From Meconema thalassinum (taxonomy: Eukaryota; Arthropoda; Insecta; Orthoptera; Tettigoniidae): a DNA stretch of 64,000 nucleotides. The stretch covers positions 236,514,362-236,578,361 of the forward strand of contig OX336398.1 of assembly GCA_946902985.2 (NCBI GenBank). Reading direction: 5' to 3'. The stretch's first letter is position 1. Every line of letters begins with the position of its first letter. A program made the position numbers and the translations under genes. Shown here piece after piece: positions 1-10,629 of this stretch. The notes under the pieces were generated by a model. The model saw only the letters and a program-made list of their open reading frames with translations. It ran no database searches and was not told where the DNA came from.

Positions 1-202
1 TTACAAACTACCTTAATAGAAATACATATTTCAAAATTCACAGGCGAGGAAGACTTATTGTGTGTGGTGATTAATGGTGTAATGGGCGTAACATCCACTG
101 TAGGTCATTTGCTCTTATGATGAGGATGATAAGGGAAACTACTACCGGTATTGAATTGACACTTCAACTTATAATGTACACAATGTACTGTAATAAAAAT
201 AT

Positions 203-506
203 GGCGGCTTCGGTGGCGTATTTGGTAGCATGCTGAGCTTCAATGCCCAAGATAGCGGGTTCAAGAGCGTTAAAAATCCCTCAGTATGCCTTTCTTCGGA
301 GGGGCAGTAAAGCCGGCGGTCCCATGTCAGATTTATGGCATGTTAAAGAACCTTCCACTAATTACACCTGTGTGAAGCTAAATTGGATAGGTAAACAACG
401 CTCTTAGATGTCTACGTCCGTTGCCAAGAGCTGACTGCAGTGGCGTCTAGTAGCTAAGTTCCGAACTTGGCCTAGTAGTCGTGACGGCAAAAGTACGAAC
501 TATTTG
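203..506 (+). repeat. tRNA-derived SINE, family A (internally deleted copy)
   Basis: The 5' end carries a tRNA-like box A region (GGTGGCGTATTTGGTAGCATG) and box B (GCGGGTTCAA). The body is shared with the copy at 7801-8140, including the TTAAAAATCCCTCAGTA block and the CCATGTCA-TTTAT-GCATGT block. Compared with that copy, about 26 bp directly after box B are missing, so this copy is deleted rather than full length. Confidence 0.75.
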
Positions 507-547
507 AAGAATTCTAAGTTGCAGTTTGTACTTAAATTAAAAAACAG

Positions 548-660
548 ATAACACACACTAATACAGTCATCACAATTAACACCGGTTATCAGACAGATTC
601 TACACACCCCCAAAGTACACGGGGCTACATGACCGCGTTGTCGCAGCCCCTAAACTTAAG
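548..660 (+). repeat. SINE family B, 3' part
   Basis: The segment CACACTAATACAGTCATCACAA through TACACGGGGCTACATGACCGCG matches the 3' half of the full SINE at 37020-37410 and, in reverse, 60655-60790. Only the 3' body is present; the tRNA-like head is absent. Confidence 0.65.
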
Positions 661-1149
661 AACCAACCAAAAATAAATATTTTAAAAATCACAGTTGAGA
701 AATACTTTATGTAGCGGTGATTATTGGTATGATGCGCGTAACATCTAGGTCATTTGCACTTATGATGATAATAATAAGGTAATTAAAAAATGACTACTAA
801 ACGAACATGGTGTTATTTTAAAACTGATATAGGTAATTCAGGTGTCTAGCTTCGATGTCTTCCAAAGTCTCTACCTTATTTTCTGGCTTAGGCCTGTACT
901 CGATGCGTCTAGTGAAAGAGCGTACTGCTCGGCAAAGACAAAGAATATAGGTCCAAGCTGTTCGAACCTGAGATGATCGCAGATGATGACGAAATATGAT
1001 GACACGCGTTCGGGGTTCCCCGTCCTATTTAGATTGACCGGGAATCACTCACTGTTTCGCAACGGCCCTGTGCTGGCATCAGCATAGACAGCAGGAGATA
1101 ACACGGCGGGCTCTGGAAAGTAATCTCAAGGCACCTCGCGATGAATCAG

Positions 1150-1460
1150 CAAGCTATTCTAACAACTGACCTCCCCCCCCAGGGTCTCACAACTTGTGGG
1201 ACGTGGGTTGGCGACCACGGGACCCCAGCTGAGTCTGGCATCGCTTCTGCTTCCTGGTGCCGGGCTCATTTCAGTTTTCTTTCCTGTCGGCCTCCCTTGG
1301 TCAACTCTTGTTCTCTTCCGACCCAGACTGTATTAGGGTATCCGAGGGCTAGGGAGTCTTTCAATTTCCCGCCTTAATTGGCTTTGTCTCATCTTTCCTG
1401 ATACCCTCATTCTTCGAGGGGTCTGCCTTCTTTTCCTTTTCATAATATCTCCTGTCTTCT
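1150..1460 (+). repeat. Dispersed repeat block, inverted partner at 48 kb
   Basis: The stretch from GGGACCCCAGCTGAGTC to the CCTTTTCAT run is matched in reverse orientation at 48045-48270. Shared features are TTGGTCAACTCTTGTTCT, the GTATTAGGGTATCCGAGG segment, GGGAGTC-TTCA-T, and the GATACC-TCATTCTTCGAGGGGTC segment. Short open frames here are not conserved in frame, so the block reads as non-coding repeat, perhaps the 3' part of a retroelement whose body is not present. Confidence 0.65.
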
Positions 1461-1559
1461 GCTCAAGGCCCTCAAAGAGGCAGGGTGTGTGTAGACCCAC
1501 CACTTCTGGTACACCCTCAAGGGCTCATGACTGGTGAGTTAGGAAGCTGGCAACCCCGA

Positions 1560-3870
1560 GGAATTCCTGAGCTAAATGCAGGGAATGGAGTGGTATGTGA
1601 GAAATTTCAAGTGGACAGTGTTACGCATCGGGTTCCAAAGGGTAAGTATACACATTTTGTTTTCGATCGGTGAAAGATGTAGATTTGTGCCAAAGGGCCT
1701 AAATGCGTGGAATGGAGTGGTCTGTCCGAAATTTCGAGTGGACAGTGTTACTCGTCGAGTTCCAAAGGGTAATTATGTAAAATATGGTTGAGATCGGTGA
1801 AACGGTGTAGTTTTCTGCCAAAGGGCCAAAAAGCAGGGAATAGTGTGGTCTGTCCGAAATTTAAAGTGAACAGTGTTACTTGTCGGGTTCCCACGGGTAA
1901 GTATGTAAAATTGGGGTCAGATCGGTGAAACGGTGTAGATTTGTGCCACACAGCCTAAATGCAAGGGATGGAGTGGCCTCGCCGCAATTTCAAGCAGACA
2001 GTGTTAGTCGCAGTGTTCCAAAGGGTAAATATACACATTTTGGTTGAGATCAGTGAAACGGTGTAGATTTGGGACAAAGGGCCTAAATGCAGGGAATGGA
2101 GTGGTCTGTCCGCAATTTCAAGCAGACAGTGTTACTCGCTGGGTACCAAAGGGTAAATTTCCGAATATTGGTTCTGAACGGTGAAACGGTGTAGATTTGT
2201 GCCAAAGTGCCTAAATGCAGGGAATGGGGTGGTCTGTCCAAAATTTTAAGTGGACAGTGTTACTCGCAGCGTTCCAAAGGGTAAGTATACAAATTTTGGT
2301 TCAGATCGGTGAAACGGTGTAGATTTGTGCCAAAGGGCCTAAATGCAGGGGATGGAGTAGCCTCTCCATAATTTCAAGCAGACAGTGTTAGTCGCAGTGT
2401 TCCAAAGGGTAAATATACAAATTTCGGTTGAGATCGGTGGAACGGTGTAGATTTTGGCCAAAGGGCCTAAATGCAGGGAATGGAGTGGTCTGTCCGCAAT
2501 TTCAAGCAGACAGTGTTACTCGCAGGCCTTCAAAGGGTGAGTATACAAATTTTGGTTCAGATCGGTGAAACGGTGTTGATTTGTGCCAAAGGGCCTGAAT
2601 GCAGGGAATGGAGTGGTCTGTCCGCAATTTCAAGCAGACAGTGTTACTCGCAGGCTTTCAAAGGGTGAGTATACAAATTTTGGTTGAGATCGGTGGAACG
2701 GTGTAGATTTGGGCCAAAGGGCCTGAATGCAGGGAATGGAGTGGTCCGTCCGCAATTTCAAGCGGACAGTGTTACTCGCAGGGTACCAAAGGGTAAGAAT
2801 ACGAATTTTGGTTCTGATCGGTGAAACGGTGTAGATTGGGACCAAAGGGCCTAAATGCAGGGAATGGGGTGGTCTGTCCGAAATGTCAAGTGGACAGTGT
2901 TACTCGCAGGGTTCCAAAGGGTAAGTATACACATTTTGGTTCAGATAGGTGAAACGGTGTATATTTGTGCAAAAAGGGCCTAAATGCAGCGAATGGCGTG
3001 GTCTGTCCGAAATTTCAAGCAGACAGTGTTACTTGCAGGGTACCAAAGGGTAAGAATACGAATTTTGGTTCTGATCGGTGAAACGGTGTAGATTGGGACC
3101 AAAGGGCCTAAATGCAGGGAATGGGGTGGTCTGTCCGAAATGTCAAGTGGACAGTGTTACTCGCAGGGTTCCAAAGGGTAAGTATACACATTTTGGTTCA
3201 GATAGGTGAAACGGTGTATATTTGTGCAAAAAGGGCCTAAATGCAGCGAATGGCGTGGTCTGTCCGAAATTTCAAGCAGACAGTGTTACTTGCAGGGTAC
3301 CAAAGGGTAAGAATACGAATTTTGGTTCTGATCGGTGAAACGGTGTAGATTGGGACCAAAGGACCTAAATGCAGGGAATGGGGTGGTCTGTCCGAAATTT
3401 TAAGTGGACAGTGTTACTCGCAGGGTTCCAAAGGGTAAATATACAAATTTTGGTTGAGATCGGTGAAACGGTGTGGATTTGGACCAAAGGGTCTAAATGC
3501 AGGGAATGGGGTGGTCTGTCCGAATTTTTAAGTGGACAGTGTTACTCGCAGGGTTCCAAAGGTTAAATATACAAATTTTGGTTGAGATCGGTGAAACGGT
3601 GTGGATTTGGACCAAAGGGCCTAAATGCAGGGAATGGGGTGGTCCGTCCGAATTTTTAAGTGGACAGTGTTACTCGCTTGGTTTCAAAGGTTAAATATAC
3701 AACTTTTGGTTCAGATCGGTGAAACGGTGTAGATTTGTGCAAAAGGGCCTAAATGCAGGGCATGGGGTGGTCTGTCCGAAATTTAATGTTGACAGGGTTA
3801 CCCGCAGGGTCCCAAAGGGTAAGTATACAAATTTTGGTTCAGATCGGTGAAACGGTGTAGATTTGTATAC
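1560..3870. repeat. 128-bp tandem minisatellite, about 18 copies
   Basis: The period is 128 bp: the motif ATGCAGGGAATGG starts at 2471 and 2599, and again at 3369 and 3497. Each unit contains GGTGAAACGGTGTAGATTTG, CCAAAGGGCCTAAATGCAGG, GTCTGTCCG, ACAGTGTTACTCGCAG and GGTTCCAAAGGGTAAGTATA. Units differ by about 5-15 percent. Around 2840-3355 a pair of units repeats nearly exactly at 257 bp, a local higher-order structure. Since 128 is not a multiple of 3, the short open frames change frame from unit to unit and are not genes. Confidence 0.9.
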
Positions 3871-3872
3871 AT

Positions 3873-3901
3873 AACAGACAGACAGACAGACAGACAGACA
3901 A
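3873..3901. repeat. (CAGA)n microsatellite closing the minisatellite
   Basis: About seven CAGA units directly follow the last partial 128-bp unit, after TTGTATACATAACAGA. The arrangement of a unit ending AACAGACAGACAGA is reminiscent of 3' ends of some insect retroposons; that link is inference. Confidence 0.85.
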
Positions 3902-3904
3902 ACT

Positions 3905-4078
3905 TTGTGCTTTATATATATAGATTCTTGATGGCGTTTTCTCACAGTAATGTGCAGTATGCTGTGGGTGGAATTTATTTCCTTTACAAGGGTACTGCTA
4001 CATTTGTTTGAAATATACAAAGATACTCCCCCTCCAGTTTGCTTTCTAACTATATGATATGCAACATATTTCTTAATA
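3905..4078 (-). pseudogene. Short endonuclease-like fragment of a second LINE type
   Basis: Translation of the minus strand gives a stretch with RKQTGGGVSLYIS, then STHSILHITVRKRHQE. This resembles the N-terminal AP-endonuclease region of Jockey/CR1-type LINEs (GGGVxxYI motif). It abuts, in a shared open frame, the RTE endonuclease fragment at 4080-5001, but belongs to a different protein, so the 436-codon open frame across both is a chance fusion. Identification rests on one short motif. Confidence 0.4.
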
Positions 4079-4079
4079 T

Positions 4080-5040
4080 TGAAAAAGTGGGACCATTCCT
4101 CTTCTACATTTTCCACTTCAGTAACTGGGATTTGTTGCTTCAATCTCTCCTGAAAATCTTCCTGTACAGCTTTGTCTTTCAATTTCCATACTTTTATTTT
4201 ACTTTCTCTGATCTCCTTTAGGTTTTCCAATTTTCCCCATCTAAATTTTGCCACCACAGCTCTATGGTCCCCATCAAATGCTTCTCCTGGTAAAGCTGTC
4301 ACATCCATCAGCTTTCTGCGATTTGTCCTTTCCACCAGGAAGTAGTCAATTACTGATTTTGTTCTTCTATCACCCCACCCATATCTCGTAATTTTCCTGC
4401 TGTTTTTCTTCCGAAACCTTGAATTACCCACTATCAGTCCATTCCTTTCACAAAAGTTTACAAGTTCCTCTCCTTCCCGGTTCTTTTTCCCATATCCATA
4501 TGGTCCAACGACTTCTTCCTTTCCTTGTCTCTTAATTCCGACCTGTGCATTCATGTCTCCCATGATCACCACTTCTACATCTGAGATTACTCTTTCTACA
4601 TCCTCCAGGAATACTTCAATATCTTCTTCTCTGTTTCCAGTCTGTGGTGCATACACTTGTATGAAGTCCATCATGTCATTCTTCATCTTCATTCTAATTT
4701 TCATTATTCTCTCACTCACACACTCTACCACTTCAACATACTCCTCCAGTTGTTTCGAGGTCATCAGTCCCACGCCATTTTTTGCCTCTTGGCCACCACT
4801 CCAGTATAATGTATATCCTTTCCTCAATTTCTTCCTTCCTGTACCTTTCCATTTCACTTCACTCAGCCCCATCATTCCAACCTTCTCCCTCTCCATGAAG
4901 TCTACCACCTCCTCCACCTTGCCTGTCAGGGTCATGACATTCATGATTCCCACTTTCATTTCGGTTACTGGTCGCCCATTTCTCAGTTCCCCCAGTACCA
5001 AAGGAACTGCTCGTCGCCTGCAGGGTACGCCCTAACCTTG
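4080..5040 (-). pseudogene. RTE-type LINE, AP-endonuclease fragment
   Basis: Minus-strand frame starting near 5001 encodes an EEP/AP-endonuclease domain: NVMTLTGKVEEVVDFMEREK and GLSEVKWKGTG near the start, VIMGDMNAQVG in the middle, then FCERNGLIVGNSRF and FDGDHRAVVAKF (the DGDH catalytic motif). The order matches the N-terminal third of the complete LINE at 16167-19043, at roughly half identity, so it is a different family. The reverse transcriptase is absent: the frame runs into another LINE fragment at about 4078. Sequence upstream to about 5500 may be its 5' UTR. Established function: nicking of target DNA to prime reverse transcription. Confidence 0.8.
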
Positions 5041-5526
5041 TCCGAATCATTGGAAGTGCCATTTCCATTTTAGGCTATTATTACGATGGGGTCGCCACTC
5101 CCGAAGGCATTTTATGAAGCTACTGCCAGCTATTATTCAGGCCGCCCCTAACATGGAGAATAGACGCCCTTGCAGCCGCCCCTAACCTGGGAAACAGACG
5201 CTGCTGATTGATGCTGTACTCATACTATTCCCTGAGTACTGGGTTGCCTCTTCCGCAATCTCCACCGTTCTGAAGTCCATCTTCTCCGCTGCAGATTCCG
5301 TTGAGGTCTTCGCACGTAACCCTGTGCACGGGGCCTATGTTATACCCCATAGGACTGGGTCCTCACCAGAACTTAGCCGGTACTGTAGTTCCATGGTATA
5401 TTACAGTACCGTTGCCCACCCCCGCGACGTGGACGCGCCTGGCAAGAATTATCCATGTAGCCAATTAGGATTGACTCATGGACCGGGTTAAGGAGCTGTC
5501 TAAATCCAGTACAATCTTGCTTTAAA

Positions 5527-5793
5527 AAACACAACAACTGGATGCCGATGGTTAAAAGAAATCAGAGAGGACTTAAAAGAAATTGGCCTAACAACAGAAG
5601 ATGCTGCAAATAAGAAAAGTTTAACCACAGAACTTAAAAATATGACTTTTCATTTCCCACCGACAAAAAAGAAAATTCCAACAAGGCTCGTTCAGTTCCT
5701 ACAAGTCAACGAACTAATGATTGGTTAAAGTGATCCTTTGTGGTCTCAAAAGGCGAAGAATAGAAGAAGAAGAAGAAGAAGAAGAAGAAGAGA
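5527..5793 (+). pseudogene. LINE 3' end fragment with (GAA)n tail
   Basis: A frame reads WLKEIREDLKEIGLTTEDA, then LKNMTFHFPPTKKK, resembling the extreme C-terminus of insect RTE-like LINE proteins. It ends in a stop about 40 bp before a (GAA)n run (5762-5790), as expected for a LINE with a trinucleotide tail. Everything 5' of this is missing. The family assignment is tentative. Confidence 0.45.
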
Positions 5794-5824
5794 AGATCAT
5801 AAAGTTTTGTCTACCTAGTGTATT

Positions 5825-5962
5825 TAGTAGGTTTCGATGTGAGCTCCGCCTGTGGCACGACACACATCCAAGTGATAGTCCACCTCCGTCCAGGTCAGGA
5901 GTGACAGTTGCTATCACATCGGTGATTCGTGCCACAGGCGGAGCTCACATCGAAACCTACTA
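5825..5962. mobile_element. Palindromic 138-bp MITE with perfect 36-bp inverted ends
   Basis: The left arm 5825-5860 (starts TAGTAGGTTTCGATGTGAGC) and right arm 5927-5962 are exact reverse complements over 36 bp, enclosing a 66-bp centre. It has no coding capacity. Terminal TA on each side would fit a Tc1/mariner-type MITE, but the target duplication is not clear. The perfect arms imply a recent insertion or recent homogenisation. Confidence 0.75.
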
Positions 5963-6149
5963 CATAGGTTAACTAAACTTGATGATTTTCTCTATCTTTT
6001 GGTGTAAAAATAATTGTATTATCTTTATTACAGCCTGAGCAATTTACAAATCAAAATTAAGGCCACCTTTTTCAATTATTATTATTTCGTGTGGCATAAA
6101 GGATACATATGTTACAAATGAGGTGAAAAACTTAATTGCTAGTATATAC

Positions 6150-6470
6150 AAAATGTACATAAGTTCTGACAGGGAAGAAGATACAAACATACAAATGGAT
6201 GTCCAACGAGTTGAACCAATTCACTGCTTCATCTGTAGCCTCTCGTGGCGACCCACTGAACCTCCTTATTGGGCATTCCATGGCAATGAGATAAACCGTC
6301 TGAGGCACTTCACTGCAATCGCAGGCTGGACTGTCGATCATCTTCCACTTATGCCTCCAATACTGGCATCTACCATGTCGGGTTCTTAGCTGATTTAGTG
6401 ACGTCCAAGTTTTTCGGGATAAGTTGAAACCAGGGGGGAGTTGAATTAAATGAAGAATTAGATGATATTT
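6150..6470 (-). pseudogene. Jockey-like LINE, C-terminal 3' fragment
   Basis: The minus strand reads TWTSLNQLRTRHGRCQYWRH, then SPACDCSEVPQTVYLIAMEC and ATDEAVNWFNSLDIHL. This is the cysteine-containing C-terminal tail also found at 40945-41520, 44362-45090 and 60180-60435. It is a 5'-truncated copy. No reverse transcriptase motifs remain. Confidence 0.65.
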
Positions 6471-6559
6471 GTCTGGATTCGAGGAAACCCAATTGTTACG
6501 CCATGCTTGATAGACATTAAATTGCTCTTAAACCAATTCCTCACCTAGTAACCAGGGAG

Positions 6560-6899
6560 GTTTCCTAGATGTCAATGTGGTTGAAAAATGTCCTGATGAA
6601 TTGGTAATGAAGGATCTTTACCTTTTTCAATGACCCTGTACTATAATGTGTGATTAATGATAGAATTTTTATGACGATTTTTAATACTTCTGTATTTGGA
6701 GTTAACTGGTGCTATACGCAAGCTGAGGAAGGTCTGAAGCAAACTGTATTGATAAGTTGACCAAGGAATTGTTTAGGGCGACAATCAATAACAAAGATGA
6801 CCAACAAAGGGCAGCCAAACACAGACAAAGCTGAATATTCCAAACACTTCCATGGACTGATTGAAGTGGGAGAACAATAAATAATATTAATATTCTCAC
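6560..6899. other. Intronic sequence, no feature recognised
   Basis: AT-rich sequence downstream (minus-strand sense) of the transporter exon. Short open frames here overlap in antisense and show no domain. The only supported signal is the splice donor at the exon edge (GTGAG, 6895-6899). Confidence 0.5.
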
Positions 6900-7056
6900 C
6901 TTCTAGCAAGAATGACAAGTTTGGCAAAAGGTTTCTCCCAAGCATACATCTTGATGACCTGTATTCCAGACAGAATCTCGTCCATGAGGCGTACTCTCCT
7001 GTCCGTCTTGAACGCTGTCTTGCGACGGAACATGGCGGACAGCTTGCCGGTGTATG
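6900..7056 (-). CDS. ABCC4/MRP4-type ABC transporter, exon (TMD1, second intracellular loop)
   Basis: On the minus strand an exon of 157 bp lies between an acceptor (TGTTTGTTGCAG, ending at 7057) and a donor (GTGAG, 6899-6895). With the preceding exon's last G it reads AYTGKLSAMFRRKTAFKTD, RRVRLMDEILSGIQVIKMYA, WEKPFAKLVILAR. The segment GIQVIKMYAWE is a hallmark of the second intracellular coupling loop of ABCC-family transmembrane domain 1. Family role: ATP-driven efflux of organic anions across the plasma membrane. The exon starts in phase 1 and ends in phase 2. No stops or frameshifts occur. The previous exon is 21 kb away at 28106-28328; the next is not in the window. Orthology to ABCC4 specifically is inference from the exon's best-known relatives. 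Confidence 0.88.
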
Positions 7057-7249
7057 CTGCAACAAACAGGGATTATTGTGGCAAAACCAAAATAAATTCC
7101 AAATCGACATATTTTTTGTTCATTCATTTTAGGGACATCTTTGTCATCAACCCTGTTTATTTAATCCTTATAGTGCCAGGAGGCAATATATCGGCCGAAG
7201 GAGCTTCTGCTAATTATTCTCAGCCAAGCAGCCAAGCACTGCCATAAAA

Positions 7250-7800
7250 AAGACAGGATATATCAATGGGTTCAAGTTCCGTGAATAACTGGATTAGTAA
7301 TAAATAAGTCTTCTTTGAACAAGCTGGGGTCAGCTGACTTTAGGTTCTTGCTCGAAGCTAATTAAGATACTTAGCCATATATATGGCCAGCTGTTTTAAC
7401 AAAGGGGAAGTGTATGAGAGTGAATTTTCGATTAATGATGAAGACTTTGAAAAATTTCCAATACAAACTATGGAAAATTCATTATTTTTAATGAAACAAA
7501 TCAAACGCATTTTTTATTATTTACCATATAATAGGTTTAAAATATATTTACCTGCTGCGGAAAAATTTCAACATTCTACGAAGTATAGATAGGAGATAAT
7601 GTTTATCAAATACACAAGAACCTTGTTTATCCGGACTAGGTGGGACCGGAGGTAATCAGGATGATCGAAAATCTGGATAAATTCGAACCGAAATAGAAAA
7701 TGAATATAAGCTACTAATCAATACAAACCTTTATTTTGACACTAACAAGAATTTAAATAAAAGAGAACAACTGTACAGTTTCACATCTACAGCTAGGTGA
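7250..7800. other. Intronic sequence, no feature recognised
   Basis: AT-rich intronic DNA of the transporter gene between the exon and a SINE. An open frame of 69 codons at 7383 (plus) has no recognisable domain and is not credited. Confidence 0.5.
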
Positions 7801-8140
7801 GGCGGCTTTGGTGGCGTAGTTGGTAGTATGCCGAGCCTCTATGCCCAAGGTCGCGGGTTCAAACCCGGCCGAAAGCACCGGATTTTTTAAGAGCGTTAAA
7901 AATCCCTCAGTACGCCTTCCTTCGGAGAGGAAGTAAAGCCTGCAGTCCCATGTCATAGGTTTATAGCATGTAAAAGAACCTTCTACTAACTACACTTGTC
8001 TGAAGCCAAAAATTTGTAGGTTAGAATTGATTAAACTCTGTTAGTTCCAACGTTTGCCACCAGGCGCCGACTGCGATGCCATCTAGTAGCCAAGTCCACA
8101 AGCTAGGTATCGTGGACAATAGCAAAAGTAGGAACTACTG
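7801..8140 (+). repeat. tRNA-derived SINE, family A (fuller copy)
   Basis: It starts GGCGGCTTTGGTGGCGTAG with box A-like GGTGGCGTAGTTGGTAG and a good box B (GGGTTCAAACC). It continues with the CGAAAGCACCGGATTTTTTA block that is missing from the 203-506 copy, then the shared CCCTCAGTACGCCTTCC region and the GCCGACTGCGATGCCATCTA region. It lies inside the 21-kb transporter intron. Confidence 0.78.
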
Positions 8141-8816
8141 TCGACCAAAGTATTATGTGCACTTGAGTTTGAAGGTTGTTTGTGAAGTAACCAATAGACC
8201 TACATAAAATCCAATAACATCATCATTTTCGTCGTTCTATTTTACGTTAGGTCATGTAGGTTTGAAATTTTAAATTTATATTTTCATATTTTTTATCGCA
8301 GTTGAAACACAAAAAGTGCACGTTTTTAAGCGTGTTTCAACCATGCGTCACATTTAAGAATTATTATCTCAAAAGCCAGTCATCGGATCGAATCCAAATT
8401 TTAACACAATATACATTGGAATGTTGTATAACTGGTTTAATAATTTCACAATTTTGTGTGTCCAAGAAACAAAGTTGTTATCATTGTTGTAAGGTAACTT
8501 TTTCTCGGCTCGGGGTCGTTGGAAAGTGTAGTTCTTGGTCGCGTTGTAATCCTTATACTTCAAGAAGTTATGCTGTATGACTGTGAAATACGTAAATTAA
8601 TTCACTTATTTTATATCGGTTTGTATTTGTACGGGGAATTAAGACATGGTTCACCAGTTAGCCGCTCCGGGAACAGCTGTACAGCGTTGTCGAAATGGTG
8701 CCCACACGCATCATGGCGCGTCTCGCTCGGAAGTGATGGCACCCAAGGCCATACGATATTATTATTATTATCACATGAAATATATTTCAGATTAGTAATT
8801 CGAATTATTTTGTACC

Positions 8817-9145
8817 AGCCTCCGTGGCATAGGCGGCAGCAGGCCGGCCTCTCACTGCTGGGTCCGTTGTTCAAATTCCGGTCACTCCATGTGAGATTTG
8901 TGCTGGAGAAAAGCAGAGGCAAACAGGTTTTTTCCGGATACTCTGGTTTTCTCTATCAAAAATTTCATTCCAGCAACACACTCCACTATGATTTCATTTC
9001 ATCTGTCATTCCTTTAATTATTGCCTCCGAGGAGTGCGACAGGCTTCGGCAGCCGGCACAGTTCATAGCCTCGCCACTAGATGGGAACTTCATTCATTCC
9101 ATCCCTAACCCAGTCGGTCGACTGGAAGCAGGCTGTGGATTTTCA
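8817..9145 (+). repeat. tRNA-derived SINE, family C
   Basis: The head AGCCTCCGTGGCATAGGCGG carries box A, and TTGTTCAAATTCCGGTCACT carries box B. The body includes GAGTGCGACAGGCTTCGGCA and the CCGGCACA-TTC region, and ends near GGCTGTGGATTTTCAATT. The T-rich run at 9293-9307 lies further downstream. The longest open frame across this region (278 codons at 8519) is created by the SINE and flanks and is not a gene. Confidence 0.78.
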
Positions 9146-9699
9146 ATTGAAATTATTTTGTGTTGTGTATTTTGTCTAGCCTGGTTTCCCTCCCCCATGG
9201 ACCTCCTTCTGTCTCAGGGTTGCCACATTGTGTCATTCATGGCAAAATTTGCAATTCTTTTTAAATATGCCTTTTGCAACTGCCTTGTAGGTTTTTTTTT
9301 TTTTTTTGTGTGTGGGCCCTCAGCTGAGGGCTATTTCCTTTTATCTTTTATCTAACTAAAAGTTATTTGTGTTTGGAAAGAAAATATAGAATGAATCTGT
9401 GCCCAGCCATCAGTCGGTGGAAAACAACAAACGAAGTTTGGTGTTGGCCAGTGCGGTCCGCACCCCCCTAGTGACGCCACTGGGCTCTGAAACATGGGTA
9501 CTATGGGTACGCGGATGTAGGATACAGTGACGAATTCTGCCATATATCGCATATACCGGCGGTATACCACCCCAGATTTTAAACATGTAAAAATATTTTC
9601 TACTCACATTTTAGACTTGTTATTAATAATGGTCATGAAAATCGTGCTTGTCATAGATTGTCTGCAGATTGTGGTCACAAAAGTCGGCAGTCAAAGCAG

Positions 9700-9701
9700 G
9701 G

Positions 9702-9747
<46 letters not shown>

Positions 9748-10625
9748 TTCCCCTTATCCAGCTCCTGCCGGATCAAGGTATTTATGGCACTTCTCCACTT
9801 TCCTCTTTCCTTCCACAATTCTTCTTCCACGATCTTGTCCCAGTCCAGATTTCTTTTTCTCACGCTGTTCTTCACTGAATCGATCCACCTTGTTCTAGGT
9901 CTTCCTCTTGCTCTCTTACCCTTGCACTTTGCCTCCAGCATCTGTCTTGGTATTCTATTTTCCTCCATCCTCTTTACATGTCCAAACCACCTTAGTTTAT
10001 TCTTCTCACTTCTCTCATTTAGTTTTCCCATCCCAACTTCCTTTCTAACATCTTCATTCCTCACTCTGTCTTTCCTTGTCTTACCTATCATACTTCTTAG
10101 GAATTTCATTTCACTGGCTTGGATTCTACTCTCTTGCCTGCTTGTCAGGGTCCAAGTCTCAGCTGCATAAGTCAATATGGGTACATAGTACACTTTATAC
10201 ATTACCTCCTTGCTTTTCCTTGGTACTTCCTTATCCCAAACAAGTTTTCTTACACGTTGATAGAATGCATTGCTCTGCTGTACTCTCCTGCCAATCTCCA
10301 TGTCCAACCTACCAGTTTGCATCAATTCACTTCCTAGGTATTTGAATATGTCCACAATTTCCAAACTCTGACTTCCAATTTTCACAGTGCCCTTTCCTTG
10401 TCTTTCCCCTCTTGTCATCACCATGGTCTTGCTTTTCTCTGTACTGATTTTCAGGCCGTACTTCTGAATATTATCGTTCAGTGCATCTAGTCGTTTTTGC
10501 ACTTCTTCGGTGTTCCTTCCCCAGACCACAATGTCGTCTGCAAATAATAATAACTTCATTTCTTTATGTCCATATGCTTCCTTTGTTTCCTTTACAATTT
10601 CATCCATTACCATTATGAACAATAC
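9700..10625 (-). pseudogene. RTE-type LINE, 5'-truncated 3' half with (ATG)n tail
   Basis: The minus-strand frame 10622-9744 encodes the C-terminal part of a reverse transcriptase. LLLFADDIVVWGRN holds the FADD catalytic motif. It is followed by FKYLGSELMQTGRLD, VYYVPILTYAAETWTL, SEMKFLRSMIGKTRKDRVRN, LRWFGHVKRMEENRIPRQML and GKRARGRPRTRWIDSVK. The order is that of the full LINE at 16167-19043, with clear family-level divergence. The 3' end is a (CAT)n run on the plus strand (9703-9748), that is an (ATG)n tail. The endonuclease and the first half of the RT are missing, typical of incomplete target-primed reverse transcription. The open frame is intact over 292 codons, suggesting modest age. 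Confidence 0.88.
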
Positions 10626-10629
10626 CTTA

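Larger units (their letters stand above)
1..785. repeat. Diverged direct duplication flanking a SINE
   Basis: Two diverged copies of one segment lie at about 10-145 and 665-785. Both share the run GTGATTA-TGG, then GGCGTAACATC or GCGTAACATC, then GTCATTTGC-CTTATGATGA. The copies are offset by about 650 bp. The space between them is filled by a SINE and a second SINE tail. No coding potential is seen. Confidence 0.55.

Noticed and set aside
1576..3694. Open frames of 65-71 codons starting MQGM in the tandem array
   Set aside because: The 128-bp period shifts frame in every unit, so the repeats cannot encode a repeated protein; no domain is seen.
3691..5001. A single 436-codon protein
   Set aside because: The frame joins an RTE endonuclease, an unrelated LINE fragment and minisatellite by chance; only 4080-5001 is one family.
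5721..5972. Frame with a poly-Glu run
   Set aside because: Generated by the (GAA)n LINE tail and the palindromic MITE.
8519..9355. 278-codon open frame, plus strand
   Set aside because: It crosses a tRNA-derived SINE and simple sequence; no protein motif.
9462..9491. CAGTGGCGTCACTAGGGGGG-like terminus (minus sense) as a DNA transposon end
   Set aside because: It looks like the end of a known transposon type, but no matching opposite end or target duplication was found nearby.
9658..10170. 170-codon frame with a poly-His stretch
   Set aside because: Antisense shadow of the RTE LINE; the His run is the (CAT)n tail.
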